From the NCBI GenBank assembly GCA_013397435.1, contig VZRG01000181.1, positions 636,553 to 700,552 of the forward strand: a stretch of 64,000 nucleotides of DNA, written 5' to 3'. The notes beneath the pieces were generated by a model. The model made no database searches and was not told the origin of the DNA. It saw only the letters and a list, made by a program, of their open reading frames with translations. This document shows positions 12,801 through 24,260 of this stretch, piece after piece; the first letter of the stretch is position 1, and every line of letters starts with the position of its first letter. This DNA is from Erythrocercus mccallii. Lineage: Eukaryota > Chordata > Aves > Passeriformes > Dicruridae. The position numbers and the translations under genes are program-made.

Positions 12801-15800
12801 CTGCTTTTTCACATCTATGCACCCTGCTAAAATTAAAAATCAAGAAGTGCACCCAAGAAACCCAACCAATATTTAGTATAAGATGATCACAATCTATCTG
12901 GGGGACTACATGAAGTAAAAAAAAAGCCAAAAGATCAATCAATTCAAAAGAAAATTCACAGAAAAATATATTTTGGCAAAACAAGTGATTCTGTGAGTAG
13001 TGGGGCTAATAAAGCAGGTCCGTGGAGGGAAGTTGGAAGCTGAGAAGCAGCAGAAAGAAATGGGAAATGAGGGTGATATATGAGAATGACCAGGCTGCAT
13101 CAGGTCTGTTAGAAATCCAAGTACTTTTCATTATTCAATACCAAGTGCTATGAAGAGATGCTTGCTGTACTTCTGGTAGAGGTTCTCTGACTGCCACAAT
13201 TTTGTTTTTTGAAGCACCAGAAATGTAGCTGTTAAGGAAGAAAAGCCTGCATTTTCAGGACTTTTTAAAATCCAAAATTGCTTGAACATAGGCAGATGTA
13301 ATAATAGCATTAACATATACTGCTGAGTATTTACAGATCCATGACTACATGGCTCAGGTGTTTTGTGAAGAATCACACATCGGATTTCAGAAAGAACCTG
13401 AAGCATGTTCTAATGGAGCAATAAATCATATGCAGGAGTATTTTAATGTTAATAATGCCTATAAGAGGTGCCATTACGCACCTAACTTTCCATGATGGGC
13501 TATGCTGTTAACTATTAGACTAATAAAACACCTACTGCTCCCTATGGTCTTGTATTGCTCCAGTACATTTATAATTTGCAATAATCTCTGAATTATCTCT
13601 GATGCAATAAGACAAATGTGTGGCTGGGGTAAAATGTCATAACTTAGGTAGGAAAGAGGACATTTTCACACTGGCTGGGAATCTGTCTCTACAGATACAA
13701 TTTTGGCACTATTCACTACTCTGGTGGCAGAGCTGGCTTTCGCTGCTGGCCAGAATGCTCAGGAAGAGTTGGAGCACCACTAGTGTCTCACAAATTCACT
13801 CTTGTTTTTGCTGAACTTTGAATGCAACTTCAATCTTTTTGAATATTTATTATATTTGCTCCTTTATTTCTTCCCCCAGGCTTTGGCTTTTTTTATCTAA
13901 AATAAGAGATGTATAAAATCTGTCATTTAAAGGCACTTCTAAGCTTTGATTAGTATCAGCTGAAGCATTAGTCATCTGTTGCAGCTTCTGTAATTCTTTA
14001 AATTATCCCTTTGCAAATGCTAAATGCCCTAAAGTTACCAGCTTCTCCCCTCCCCAGTCTCTCTCTTCTAGAAAAATCAAAGGCCATTTCTCCAGGTATT
14101 CCATTTAAAAAGCCATCTCACAGCAAGCAAAAAGTAATATGTATAGTTGCCTCTTTTCATCTGAAACCATCTGTAGCTATATTGACATTAAAATTATGTG
14201 AATTTCTAGCAGAGCAGGAAGAAATAAGTGCCATGCATTGCTACAACAGAATTTGAATATGTTTACCTACTTTACCAAGTATAGGTGATAACTGAGGAAG
14301 AAAATACTACCGTCATCACTTCCAGCACTGTGGGCTGGGCATAAGATTCAATTCTTACAGGCAAGAAAAGACACGGATTTTATAAATGTAGTTTTGCTTT
14401 GTGCTCCCCAGCAGGGACCAGATCCCTGTTGTGCTGGATGCTTTGAAAACGTACAGTGAAAGACACAAGACACCATGAAATCCTCCTTCCAAAAGGAAGT
14501 AAAAAGAGAGGATTTCCACAGCAATGAGCCTACATCCAGCTATTTTTGTGTCTGTGTTCCTTCAGCCATTTTGCTGTGGGAATTGCTGCTATGTGGGACT
14601 CAGCATCCATGTCTCATTATGGAAGCCCCCTACTTCGACACAGCTGGTTATTCAGCCCCTTTTGGCATCTCTGGCATCAGAGGTGGCATGCCATTAATGA
14701 TAGATTGCTTGCATGAGAAAAATTATGACAAAAATCCTCTGCATCAAATGAGACTGCTGTGGATGGTTACAGGTTCTGCTCATTCTCCGCAGAGAAAAAT
14801 ATATAGTCTTCTGAAGTGAAATGTTAGAAGTGAAAGATTTAGGGGGAAAAATCCTTAAAACAGCCATGAAAGTATTAATCTCTCCTGGGACAGGACTTCT
14901 TTACTTAGCTTCCCTAGAATGAGGCTAATGGGAAGAATCTGACATTAGAGGCAATGTTCTGGTACTGCAAAGAGTTCCTTTGCAGTTTCATTGCCTACTT
15001 TAATGACTGCATTTGCTCACCTAAAATGAATGTGGTATATCTAACCTCCAAGCCATGATGTGAGAAGTTATTTTTATTTGCTAGAGCTGACTGTGCAGAA
15101 GAGAGACAGTGATGACTTTCTCCTCGGCTGTTCACTTTGTGTGACAGAGCAGCAACCCATAGGCAAGAGTAAGAGATTTCTGATGCCAGAGGCAGCATTT
15201 CTGTATGCAAATGGCTTTGCTGACATGCCAGTGGAAATTCATTGTATTGTTAGGCCACAGCATGCATGTACAAAGACACTGCTTTTTCAGGTGCCTTTCA
15301 AAAAATAATAGAAAAAGCTTATGAACTTCTCAGAGAAGAGCAGGCCTTTCAGAGCAATCAGAATAAACCCAAATTTATCTTTGGCAAAAGATGTAGTGAT
15401 ATACACACTCTAATATTTTAACTGCAAGAAGTGATGAGTAGGTACAAGTGACTGGGTTTATGCATAGACTTGTGCCTATGCAAGGGCGTTTTAATTCAAA
15501 ATAACAGTATTCCCACAACATTCGTTGTAGGCATTGCACAGCAAACAATGCCTACAACTCACAAATATATGGTAAAAGTTCCTCCAGTGTCTACATTGAA
15601 CCATAAACGTTCAGTTATGACTAACTGGGTTTTACAAAGAGATTTCAGCGGGAGAAGGCACTGGGTAGAGGATGGCAGCTGGTTTAAGGAATGGTAGGAA
15701 AGTAGCCTCCATTATCTTTGCAACACATCCAGGAAAGAGGCTCTTCCTGCACATCTGAAGAAGCAAGATCTCTTCTGCATGTCTTAGGAAGTGTTCTGAA

Positions 15801-18800
15801 AAGGGGAGGGGTCACTGCACAGTAGCCAAAACCTGAGTTTGCACCTCTGTTTACAGCTTAACTTGCAAAATCATACAGCACAAAACTACTGAGCTCTGAG
15901 ACTTTTGATAGGAAAAAGCTTTCTCTGCTGGTTTCCCCAGAGGTGATTTATTCTGTAAAAACTGTACTGTGTAACACTTTCTGCCTTAAAAGCAACTCAT
16001 GCAAAGTTAATTACGTTGCACTATGTTTGTGGGAAAATACATTTTACTACAAGTTAATTTGAAGAAAAAAATATTATACAATGAATGCTATAAAATAAAC
16101 AGTTATGAGTTGCCTTAACAGCATTTATAAATCAAATCACTGCACATCGATAACTTTAAAACCAACCTATATCAGGCTTTTGGAACAATGTATAAGTAAA
16201 ACAGTTTTTGAGTATCCACGTATTTTTCATAAGTTGTGGGTGGCAAAAAAAAAGTGGGTTATTTGTTAAAAAGGAAAAAAAGGATTTGTTTTCTTTCATT
16301 TATAAGACTTGATGGGTTTTGTGTGTTCTGCTGTTCTCTGTGGCTTTTTGGAAGCAACACAGAAGCCAAAATCCTTAGACATTTTGTGATGTTTTTTAAT
16401 TGAAAATATTTCTTACAAGAAATCTTTAATTACATGCTTTCCACTTTACAAAGAGATAGGAATTTCATCCATACATTAATAAATTGGGAGGAAAAAAGGG
16501 ACTTTTGATCATCTAGGCTCACCTGCTGTTTTACATTGACCAAAGAGATTTCTCCTTGCTAAATATTTCTTTCAGTCATTGAGCAAGAAACCTGTATGAT
16601 TCATGTTTCAACTGCAGAATATCTTCACACAAATGCAGTATTGCTGTGCATGTTAAAGAACTGAAGACTGGCCCACAAGACACTCAACTCTTACTTACCA
16701 CCCCTTGACTGTAAAAATGTGGGCCAAATTTCTTGGCTAAATTTTCCTAATTGTGGCATTCAGGCACCAGCTCTTATAAGGCCTTTGGCTGCTTGAGTAA
16801 GAACCTTTCTGCTCGGAGACATCCTCTCCTGGGTTTGCCAGCCTGAGGAGCAGGGACAAAAGGAAGGAAAACCCAGGATGCTGTCCTGCAAATTGGCCTA
16901 GACACCTAGACTCTTGTTCTGTCGTGGGCAGCATGTGGAGCAGGAGCCTGCTCGTAGCCCTCCTCAAAACTTCAGTGCCTAGTCCCAAGACATCTCCTCT
17001 GAGCACTTATATACTGCTTTCAAGGACAGTTGTAGCTGAAGTTTAAATAACTTTCCCTACTTGGAGACTTCCCCTAGTTTGGGGACATTTTGTAGAATAA
17101 CTGGGGAAAAAAAAAAAATGAAGCTGGTTTGTGATTCCTCCCCATCCCTCAAATTCAGAAATCTCTTCTTCGTGGCATATCACCTCAAAATTAATTTCAA
17201 GAGCAAGTCTGGGGAAAAAGATCTCACACTGCTATTATTTCTCTTCTAAATTCTTTAAGTAACTCACTGGAAAAACTCATGTGTGCCAAACTACTTGCAT
17301 AATGTCATATTCATAGCAGAGAAAGCCCCCAGAGCAGGTTGACAATATTAAAGAAAAGAAATGATAGTCCTGTAAAGAATGTCATGTTCACCGCATGCCT
17401 GTGCAAAATAAACTGCCAGTGTTGCTGACTCATGTGAATTTTAAGTTGTGCAAGATTAGGTAATTTTCCTCCAAACCCAGCTCCTGCAGGAGATCACTGT
17501 GGGACCAAAATGTCTGGGATTTTTCTCTGCTTCTCTTCCTTTCAGTATTTTTTCTGCCTTTCCTGGTTGTGGAAAAGCCTGCAATATGATGTGAATGTGT
17601 TTTAAAGGCTTAAAAAACAAATATGTATTTATTCTGTTCCTTGAAGTTAAAGATAATCAAGAACTTATAAAAACCACTTAATATACATGACTGATCCTTC
17701 CCAAAAGTATAAGATAGGTAAGAAAACCAAAGGAAATAATGCTATTTTTTCCTTTTCCAAATGGAGAATTAATTCAGAGAATTAATTGTGCTGGATTCAA
17801 AACTTTGGATTGATGCCAGCTGATTTCTCAGGATGACACAGCCAAACACACCTTTTATAAATTCCTGATACTGCATTGAGGACAGGAAATTATTTCTTGC
17901 TAAATACCAGAACTAGTTAAATGTACCGTAATTTTGCAGATTTTACAGAGCTCCCACTAATCTGAATGGGATTCATAGGCACATGCAAGGATCTCATAGA
18001 AACTCAACCTCTTGGAAGCAGCTCCTGGTGTTTAACCACAGAGCATTAAGCATTAAGTCACTCTGGCTGAGTTTCTGTTGGGTGGAGAAAGAAAGGGTTC
18101 TTCTCTTTGCCATTATAATACCATTTTCCCCTTTAGATTTATTGATCTGAGAATATTATAAAAGCGTTTGCTAAATCATAATATTCTGAACCACTAGCAA
18201 TATGCAATAAGAGTCTAAATACATACATTTTAAAATCTATGGTTCCTATTCTCTCCTATTCTGGCAAGCAGTAATTACATGTAAACTCAAGAAATTAAGT
18301 TAATCATAACTCTCTCACAAACAGAAAACAGACATTAGAAGTGTCATGTTGGGCCTGTACTACTTATATTTAATTAAACAGAAAATTATGCATAGTCTGG
18401 TACAACAGTCTCTCATTTGCTCTAATAACTAACTGAAATTAAGTTTGCCAGTACTAACAAGGGTTCATGGAAGCAAGGAACTCAACTTCTGTACATTCAG
18501 TGTTGATTTAGGAAGGGATTATCACAGCAAATAAAGGGACTTAAACAGCCAGGTGAATGAGCATTCAGAAACCAAATTCTTCAGGCAGTCTTGGAAATCT
18601 CAGCCTTGTACTATACTTATACCAATCGCTTGGTACTGTGCCAAAAATATTTTTTAAAAAGTCCATGCTGCTGACCATGTAAATTGAACATATATATTTC
18701 TGTTTCTGAGCAGAGACTTCCAGCTGTTATTGCTACCCTGTGTGTATTTTACCTCCAAATCATTTACCTTTAACTAGGCACACAAATTACAAAAACACCC

Positions 18801-19938
18801 TTTAAATGACCAAGAACACTGGAAATCTGGTAGTATTCCACCCTGCATATTTCAAAGGCATTAAATTAAATTAAACATTTGAAGCAAACTTATTTACCTG
18901 TTCCAGCTGTTGCCAATGAGGATAATGGATTTTTTTTCTAGAAAAACAGTAAGCCTCAAAACTCCACTAATTTACTGAAAAATTCCATAGGCTAAATAGA
19001 ACAGGATTCCCATTTTCATGGCATGCAAGAGACCAGCTCTTTCACTGAGGGACAATGAATCACAAAAACTGTGATGAAAATATTTATGAAGCATTTTTAG
19101 CTGATATTTATGGGTTCATAAACTTCCGTCCTACCCAGCCCTCTCATCCTACTTACACAATTTGGCTGTAGTTTATACCTTTTTCCTCACATTATTAAAA
19201 CAAACAAACCAAACAAAACCTCAAAACACCTCTTTTAGCTAAGACCCTTTGTTTAAAACTAAAAATTTTAAAAATTGCCAGGTCCAATCTAATAAGGAGG
19301 GCACAGCTGAGTACATTTAGGTACCAGCAAGCACTCATAGCACTGCAGAGATGGTAGGCTTTACGAATGTATTAAAAATGAGTATCCATTCTGAAACAAG
19401 CGTTTAAGTGTCGTGCTCTGAAAGAGACGCTGTAATCTAAGTGTCAAGAGTCAGCCTAAGGACGTAACTTTGAGTCCACAGAGCTGCCAGGAGGTTAAAA
19501 CAAACCAGTGCAGGATTATTTGTAAAAATCCTGGAGAAGATCAGCCCAGGGCTGTGACTCACACAGAATTCTTAGTGTCTCCCAGACAAAGGAATGAAAG
19601 TGCTTCTACCACAGAATAAGACCACAACACACTGGAAACAAAGTCCCTGAACTGGCGCCGTGTGAACCAGGCACAGCCCCAGCACGCTGGGATGATACAC
19701 TCACCTTGTCCACAATGCAGATCTGCTTCTTGCTTTGCATATCAACAATCTCTACTTCAAAGTAGGTGGTTTTTGAATGTTTGAGCGCTGGTGATGGTTT
19801 AATTTGGCCAGCAGACAGCACCAGCTGAGATAAGTTGAAAAAAGAGCGTGAGTCATTGTGAGACATGGACAGAGCTCCTCCATCGGCTGCGAGATCCTTG
19901 CTGTGTTCTGGAGCGCTGGGATTCTGCCTCTTGAGCAT
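6800..19938 (-). CDS. TECRL: TECRL, 5' part (coding exons 1 and 2; gene continues past the left edge)
   Basis: Seen: two minus-strand coding segments, 19938-19705 (78 codons) and 6851-6800 (17 codons plus 1 nt), joined in phase 0 across a 12,853-bp intron. Both have good splice signals (donors GTGAGT and GTAAGT, acceptor TTTTCCAG). The joined peptide carries the stretches LSQLVLSAG, KHSKTTYFEVEI, KKQICIVDK and LDVKHKFHKAC, which match vertebrate TECRL collinearly and differ from the paralogue TECR, which lacks the long N-terminal leader. Known: TECRL is a multi-pass ER membrane protein related to the enoyl-CoA reductase of very-long-chain fatty acid elongation. It is expressed in heart and skeletal muscle, and human variants cause catecholaminergic ventricular arrhythmia. 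The part seen here is the cytosolic leader and the start of the ubiquitin-like N-terminal domain. The steroid-reductase-like membrane domain lies outside the window. I looked for exon 3 (expected to encode a WYPSR-like motif) between 1 and 6799 and did not find it. Confidence 0.93.
9050..9430. other. Isolated GC- and CpG-rich patch inside TECRL intron 1
   Basis: Against an AT-rich background this interval is visibly GC-rich. Its right part (about 9160-9400) holds many CpG dinucleotides, for example in GCCGGCGCTC, CCCGGAGATGCGC, GAGTCGCGGT, CTCCGCGTGG and TGCGGGGCCCCGGC. Overlapping open frames of 163 codons (+) and 119 codons (-) are explained by the lack of AT-rich stop codons and resemble no family I know. 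It could be an orphan CpG island, an alternative or non-coding promoter, an enhancer, or a biased-gene-conversion hotspot. The limits are by eye. Confidence 0.55.
12290..12660. other. Strongly AT-rich stretch
   Basis: Dense runs of A and T with scattered AATAAA-like motifs, for example around 12495-12625. There is no tandem unit and no coding signal. It is probably neutral low-complexity intronic DNA. Confidence 0.5.
15524..15558. repeat. Perfect 13-bp inverted repeat (hairpin, 9-nt loop)
   Basis: GTTGTAGGCATTG at 15524-15536 and CAATGCCTACAAC at 15546-15558 are exact reverse complements around the loop CACAGCAAA. The pairing does not extend outward, so the stem is too short for a canonical microRNA precursor. 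Confidence 0.9.
16490..16565. repeat. Possible old amniote repeat remnant
   Basis: The string GGGACTTTTGATCATCTAGG followed by CTCACCTGCTG resembles the GATCATCTAGTCTGACCTCCTG core of CR1/L3-type remnants that I recall from amniote genomes. It is short and diverged, so the call is tentative. Confidence 0.3.
19705..19938 (-). CDS. TECRL: TECRL coding exon 1
   Basis: This exon encodes 78 residues from the ATG at 19938-19936 to ...CIVDK, followed by the donor GTGAGT at 19704-19699. The start is chosen because the predicted N-terminus (MLKRQ...) lines up with the MFKR-type start of mammalian TECRL at the same distance from the LVLSAG motif, so no upstream extension is needed. Reading on past the donor gives another 32 codons unlike the family, which confirms the splice site. 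The first ~45 residues are the TECRL-specific leader; the beta-strand FEVEIVDMQSKKQICIVDK begins the ubiquitin-like fold. Confidence 0.93.
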
Positions 19939-20200
19939 GGTGTGACCCAGCAGCAGCGATCGTCATATCAGCAGGGGACAGTTCCAGGGGAAAATGTTTC
20001 CTCCCTGCATCAGTTAAATACAGCCACAGAGTGACGAGACACAAAAGGTCAAGTGGCATTCCATGTTAAGTGTAGTGTCTTATTTAGCAGGAGTAAAAAC
20101 AATGGCTCTGTAATCCATGTCTATATTTAATCTGCTATCGTGATGTCCTGTGTCGATGCTGCTGCTGCTTTGCTGCTTTCTTATTTTCTTATTTTCATTT
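19939..20200 (-). promoter_or_regulatory. TECRL: TECRL 5' UTR / proximal promoter region
   Basis: This is the sequence immediately upstream of the TECRL ATG on the minus strand. It is not a CpG island, which fits a tissue-restricted gene. The transcription start cannot be placed from sequence alone. Two muscle-type motifs occur here: a CATTCC M-CAT/TEAD core at 20057-20062 and a MEF2-type site at 20121-20130. An additional upstream non-coding exon cannot be excluded. Confidence 0.4.
20121..20130. promoter_or_regulatory. MEF2 consensus box upstream of TECRL
   Basis: CTATATTTAA fits YTAWWWWTAR at every position and reads as a match on both strands. It lies about 185 bp upstream of the TECRL start codon. 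MEF2 drives many cardiac and skeletal muscle genes, so the location is suggestive, but such AT-rich motifs also occur by chance. Confidence 0.35.
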
Positions 20201-20372
20201 TATTTAAAACAGCATTTGAAACAAGATATCCTGGAATTTGCTATTAGTAAATATCAGATCCTGAAATTCCAGAGCCCCAGAGGGGCAACCAGAAATTAAT
20301 GTAGCAAATTCCACTGTTACCTACTGAGACAGATGTTTAAAATGTCCATGTACACACATATTATAGATAAAA

Positions 20373-20426
20373 ATGTCGCCTATTCTAGAATCATCAACAT
20401 CAGATGTCATCTATTCTAGAAGTATC
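20373..20426. repeat. Near-identical 23-bp direct repeat, 31-bp period
   Basis: ATGTCGCCTATTCTAGAATC... at 20373-20395 recurs as ATGTCATCTATTCTAGAAGT... at 20404-20426 with four mismatches. It is a small local duplication upstream of TECRL with no known function. Confidence 0.75.
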
Positions 20427-23400
20427 TACTGACAAAATACATGAGTTCATCAGCAAAATTTAGGGGATATTTGCAAATATCTGCTTGTCTTTAGCACTAT
20501 GGATTTTCTGATATTTAATGGGGTAGAGCTTTCCGTACAGTTCTGCCAGGGAAAATCAACTGAAGAAAAGGAAATTATAACCTTAAAGGCATTCATTCAG
20601 GGCTTGAATCATTTCACTATTTTCTTATTCTTTCCTGACAATTTTTACAAGGCAAGTCTGCAACAAAACAAAAGCAGCTTTAATGGTAAAAATAAAGGCT
20701 ACATAAAACAACAAATTTTCGCTTAAGCAGCTTCCCCAAGCCTTGTTTAAATTTCATTTCTCCGTGTATGGCTTTTTAATAGGATTTAACAGGACTAGCA
20801 GTGCTTTTCCATCCTGAAATTCTCCCTATATTTCCCTGAGCTGCTTAGGTTTACAGTGTTAGAAGGGCACCGTGAGTTTCTGCACATGGCTCTGTCCACA
20901 GAGTAAATTCTGAATACATTTCTCCACGGTAAAATCTCAGGAAAATTACAATCACTATTACAAAAATCATATGGGTTTGTTACACTGAGGAAATAAAATA
21001 AGTGGAAAAACCTTCCACAAGGTAAAAGTCACCACACAACTAATACCTCCTCTGGAAGCAGGGTGGAAACAGAACAGGTCTCTTTTCTTTGATTTACTAT
21101 AAGTTTGAGAAAATTTAGTGGTTCTTTAGCCACAGTTCTGACTAAAGGACCTAACCCGAACTCATAGCTAAGATGTTTTATGCCCACATGATATACCAAA
21201 TTTTGAAGTAGCTTAGGCAGAGAGAAAAGTCCCCACTGCTTGGAGATGCAGTCATGCAGCTTTGGAATGCCTTCACTGGACTTGTTAATGGAAAGGCCTG
21301 GCTGGGGGAATGCAGATGTACAACAGTATCAATCCCCTACTACAAAAACACAGGATTAAAATTTGAGTATACTGAAGTCAGTTAGTGTCTTGCCATTGGT
21401 GCAGAATAAGTGAGCATCTAAAGGAAAAAAGCAGTTAGACTTGAACAAGATTATATCGTATCAAAGAAGTTCACCTGTCTCCAAGGTTAAAGGAAAGGGG
21501 TTCAAGGAACCACCACCTTGGTGGAGTCGATACAGCAGGCAGAAATTTTGGTATAAGCTAATCACAACAGGGAGAATGACAAATTATTGTCTTACTGTAA
21601 AGGTCTTGCTAAAAACAGCCACCTAAAGACCACAGAACACACAGGTCCTAAAATCCAAGCATGAGATACACTTATTTGAACAGGCTACTCTAAAGAAACT
21701 GTATAAGGGAATGAGATAAACTGATATAATATCCCCTTTTAGCTGTAAGATTTATATGAATAAGTGAGCTGTAATAGCATATATTAATAAATTTCTAAAT
21801 TTATTTCAATTCAAAACCCATAAAAATAATATTGATCATCAAGGCTAATCTCTGTGTATATTATGGAACTGGTGTTACAGTCATTACTGTGGGTATATTT
21901 ATAACATTTAAAAGGATAACATCTGAGCTGCTGCTGAGAAAAAAAAGGCTTTTGATTTACTGCAGACATTTAAATGAGCAGAATTTTATTACTGACCAAT
22001 GAATGCTTGAATATCTGAACCAATTCCAGGAAAATGCTTACAAAAATAAACTCCAATTTTTTTCAATCCAAGCTAATCATTTGCAATTTCAATATTTTGA
22101 TGAACAACCATTTTTACAGACCCAAACACTTTGCTGTCATAGATTAGGAGGGCTTCCCTAAAGGTGGCTGGCCCTTTCCTCCCTCTCTTGTATTATGGAC
22201 TTAGGATTAGACTGCAACAAATGTAATGCTTGCGTATAAGGTGGATGACAGCTACTCTACCAAAAATAATCAGGGATAGAGTTACCACTGATAATCCAAG
22301 TTCTAAAAGGGAGATGAATAAAAGCTGTGACGTTTTGCAATTATTGTAACAAGTGCTTGAAATGGCATCAATGGGTTTGGATGTTCCAGCTCAATGTGAA
22401 GTCATTCAGCCCATTCTGTGTGGAAGGGCACATAGAAGGGAAACATTCATTACTGATAGAAGGCACATCTTTCCTTTCAATGCAGTTACTGTACTTCATC
22501 TCAGTCCTCAGCACTGGAAACAGGCAGACCCAGCACATGGGGACAAGTGATCAGCCCTATGGTGGAGATTTATTGATCCACATTACACAGCTATAAGGTG
22601 CTGTCCCCAGAGCTGTGGCAGGGCTCGCAGCCAGCAGCCACCCAGCCCCTGACCTCAGCTTCATTCTGGGACTCTGAGAGGAGTCAAAGAGCACTCAGTG
22701 AGAATTAAATCATCTCTGACAGCTTCAACTCTCACTGCAGTTCAGGCCATATAAGGGGCTGATATTTTTGATGGGGCTCAAGAATGGGCATCACTCTTCT
22801 CAAAGTGTGGCTCTGCCTCCTCTCCTCACTTGGCACTCAGCTCACATGAGTTGTTTTGGAGACAGGCAGGCACTCGGTTAAGCCATCCTTCCAAAAGGCA
22901 CTTTTTCAAGGAGGTAGACAATGCCTGCCCCCAAATCACACACCTTGGCCATCATCTCTGGTTAATAGAATTGCTGATATTTTCAGAAAAAAGTTACACC
23001 TCTAAAGGGTTTTTACACCCTCCTAATCAATATCTGGAAACAAGCATCAGCCTGTGCTGGTCACGACAAAATAGGTAAAAAAACACTGCTCAGGGGCTAA
23101 GACTTAGCATTCCATTTCTGCTTATGACACTGATTTCCTGCGAGGTGTTCGGGAGCTGCTGTTTTTCCTGGTTTTCCCTTCCTAGTCCACATGCTGTCCC
23201 TGTGTGAGGCTCTCTTGCAGTGTGCATTTTGCAGACAGCCTGGCACAAAGGGATTTCAAAAGATCTCAGCTGGGGCCTTAAGGCACTTCTGAAGTTCCTT
23301 TTCATCTCCGGTTATGTTTTGAGCTCCTCCTTTCCCAGCGAACTGGTCATCTCCTTTCAGCCTGCAGAATGTCAGCTGTTAAGTCAGCAGCAGAGGGTCA

Positions 23401-24073
23401 CCTCTGTCAGTCCAGATGCTTGTCAGCAGTCCCTCACATGTCACTTTTTTATCCCACACACTTCAAATGCTTGGCAGGCCCAGGGTTATTCTTTTCCCAT
23501 AGGCTTTGCCCCCAAGACACAACACTCCAGAGCCCAAAGTATGTGGGGTTCAGAACCACAGGTCATGAAATCAAAAACAAAGCAGATTGCCAAGGTCACA
23601 CTTTAGTGTGCCATTTTTGGAGACTCTGCCATTTGTCTGGCTGGGGAGGGAGATCTGAAGCAGTGTGTTCACATGACCCTTGGCCTCACACCTTTTTCAG
23701 CAGCTGTGCAGCCCTTACACCTGATATTGTGCTTGGTCTATCCACCACCGTTAACATCTCCAGTCTTAGATTTCATGTTTTCAGGGCCAGGCAGGAGTGT
23801 AGCTGTTTTTCCAGTGTCTTTTTATTGAGCTGTCCAAGGAAGGATTTAAGAAGCTGATCTAATTTACTTATTTGGAATAATACAGACAATAATTTATATG
23901 TCTGGCTCCTGACTTCATCTGGCAGAGAGTTTAGGAATAGCTTTACCAGATTATTTGGCGGGGCTACTACATTTAGATATTTGGTTTGATTCTGCTATCC
24001 ATAACATTTAAATAACAACTAGAAAGTATTTCTGAAGCATTGCAGAAATTTAAGCATGAGCCTGGCTGCTAGG

Positions 24074-24112
24074 AAAAAAAAAAAAAACAAAAAAAAAAAA
24101 AAAAAAAAAAAA
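24074..24112 (+). repeat. A-rich tract (14 A, one C, 24 A)
   Basis: 39 bases, all A except C at 24088, followed by an A/C-rich tail. It could be a simple-sequence expansion or the poly-A tail of an unrecognised retroposed copy. Nothing upstream looks like a processed gene. Confidence 0.9.
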
Positions 24113-24238
24113 CACACCACATAAAACCCACAAAAACCACTGTGCATGAACCTCTGGCATTTCTTTGCCTGCACACATCTACCTTAGAAGTCATAAAACC
24201 AATTTAAAACATTCTATCTACATGCTTGCACACAAAAA

Positions 24239-24260
24239 TGCACTTAGAATGCACTTAGAA
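24239..24260. repeat. 11-bp tandem duplication
   Basis: TGCACTTAGAA-type unit (phase TGCACTTAGAA / TGCACTTAGAA) present twice head to tail. It is a minor slippage product. Confidence 0.8.

Larger units (their letters stand above)
6852..19704 (-). other. TECRL: TECRL intron 1
   Basis: A 12,853-bp intron with a GTGAGT donor and a TTTTCCAG acceptor. It contains a GC/CpG-rich patch at 9050-9430, a very AT-rich stretch at about 12.30-12.66 kb, a 13-bp perfect hairpin at 15524-15558, a possible old repeat remnant at 16490-16560, and small poly-A runs. I recognise no additional exon, RNA gene or intact mobile element in it. Confidence 0.8.

Noticed and set aside
15524..15558. microRNA precursor
   Set aside because: The stem is only 13 bp and does not extend; a precursor needs roughly twice that.
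23220..23857. Two overlapping frames (128 and 162 codons) upstream of the A-rich tract, considered as a processed gene copy
   Set aside because: Neither resembles a known protein, and the tract begins more than 200 bp after the frames end with no polyadenylation-like context.
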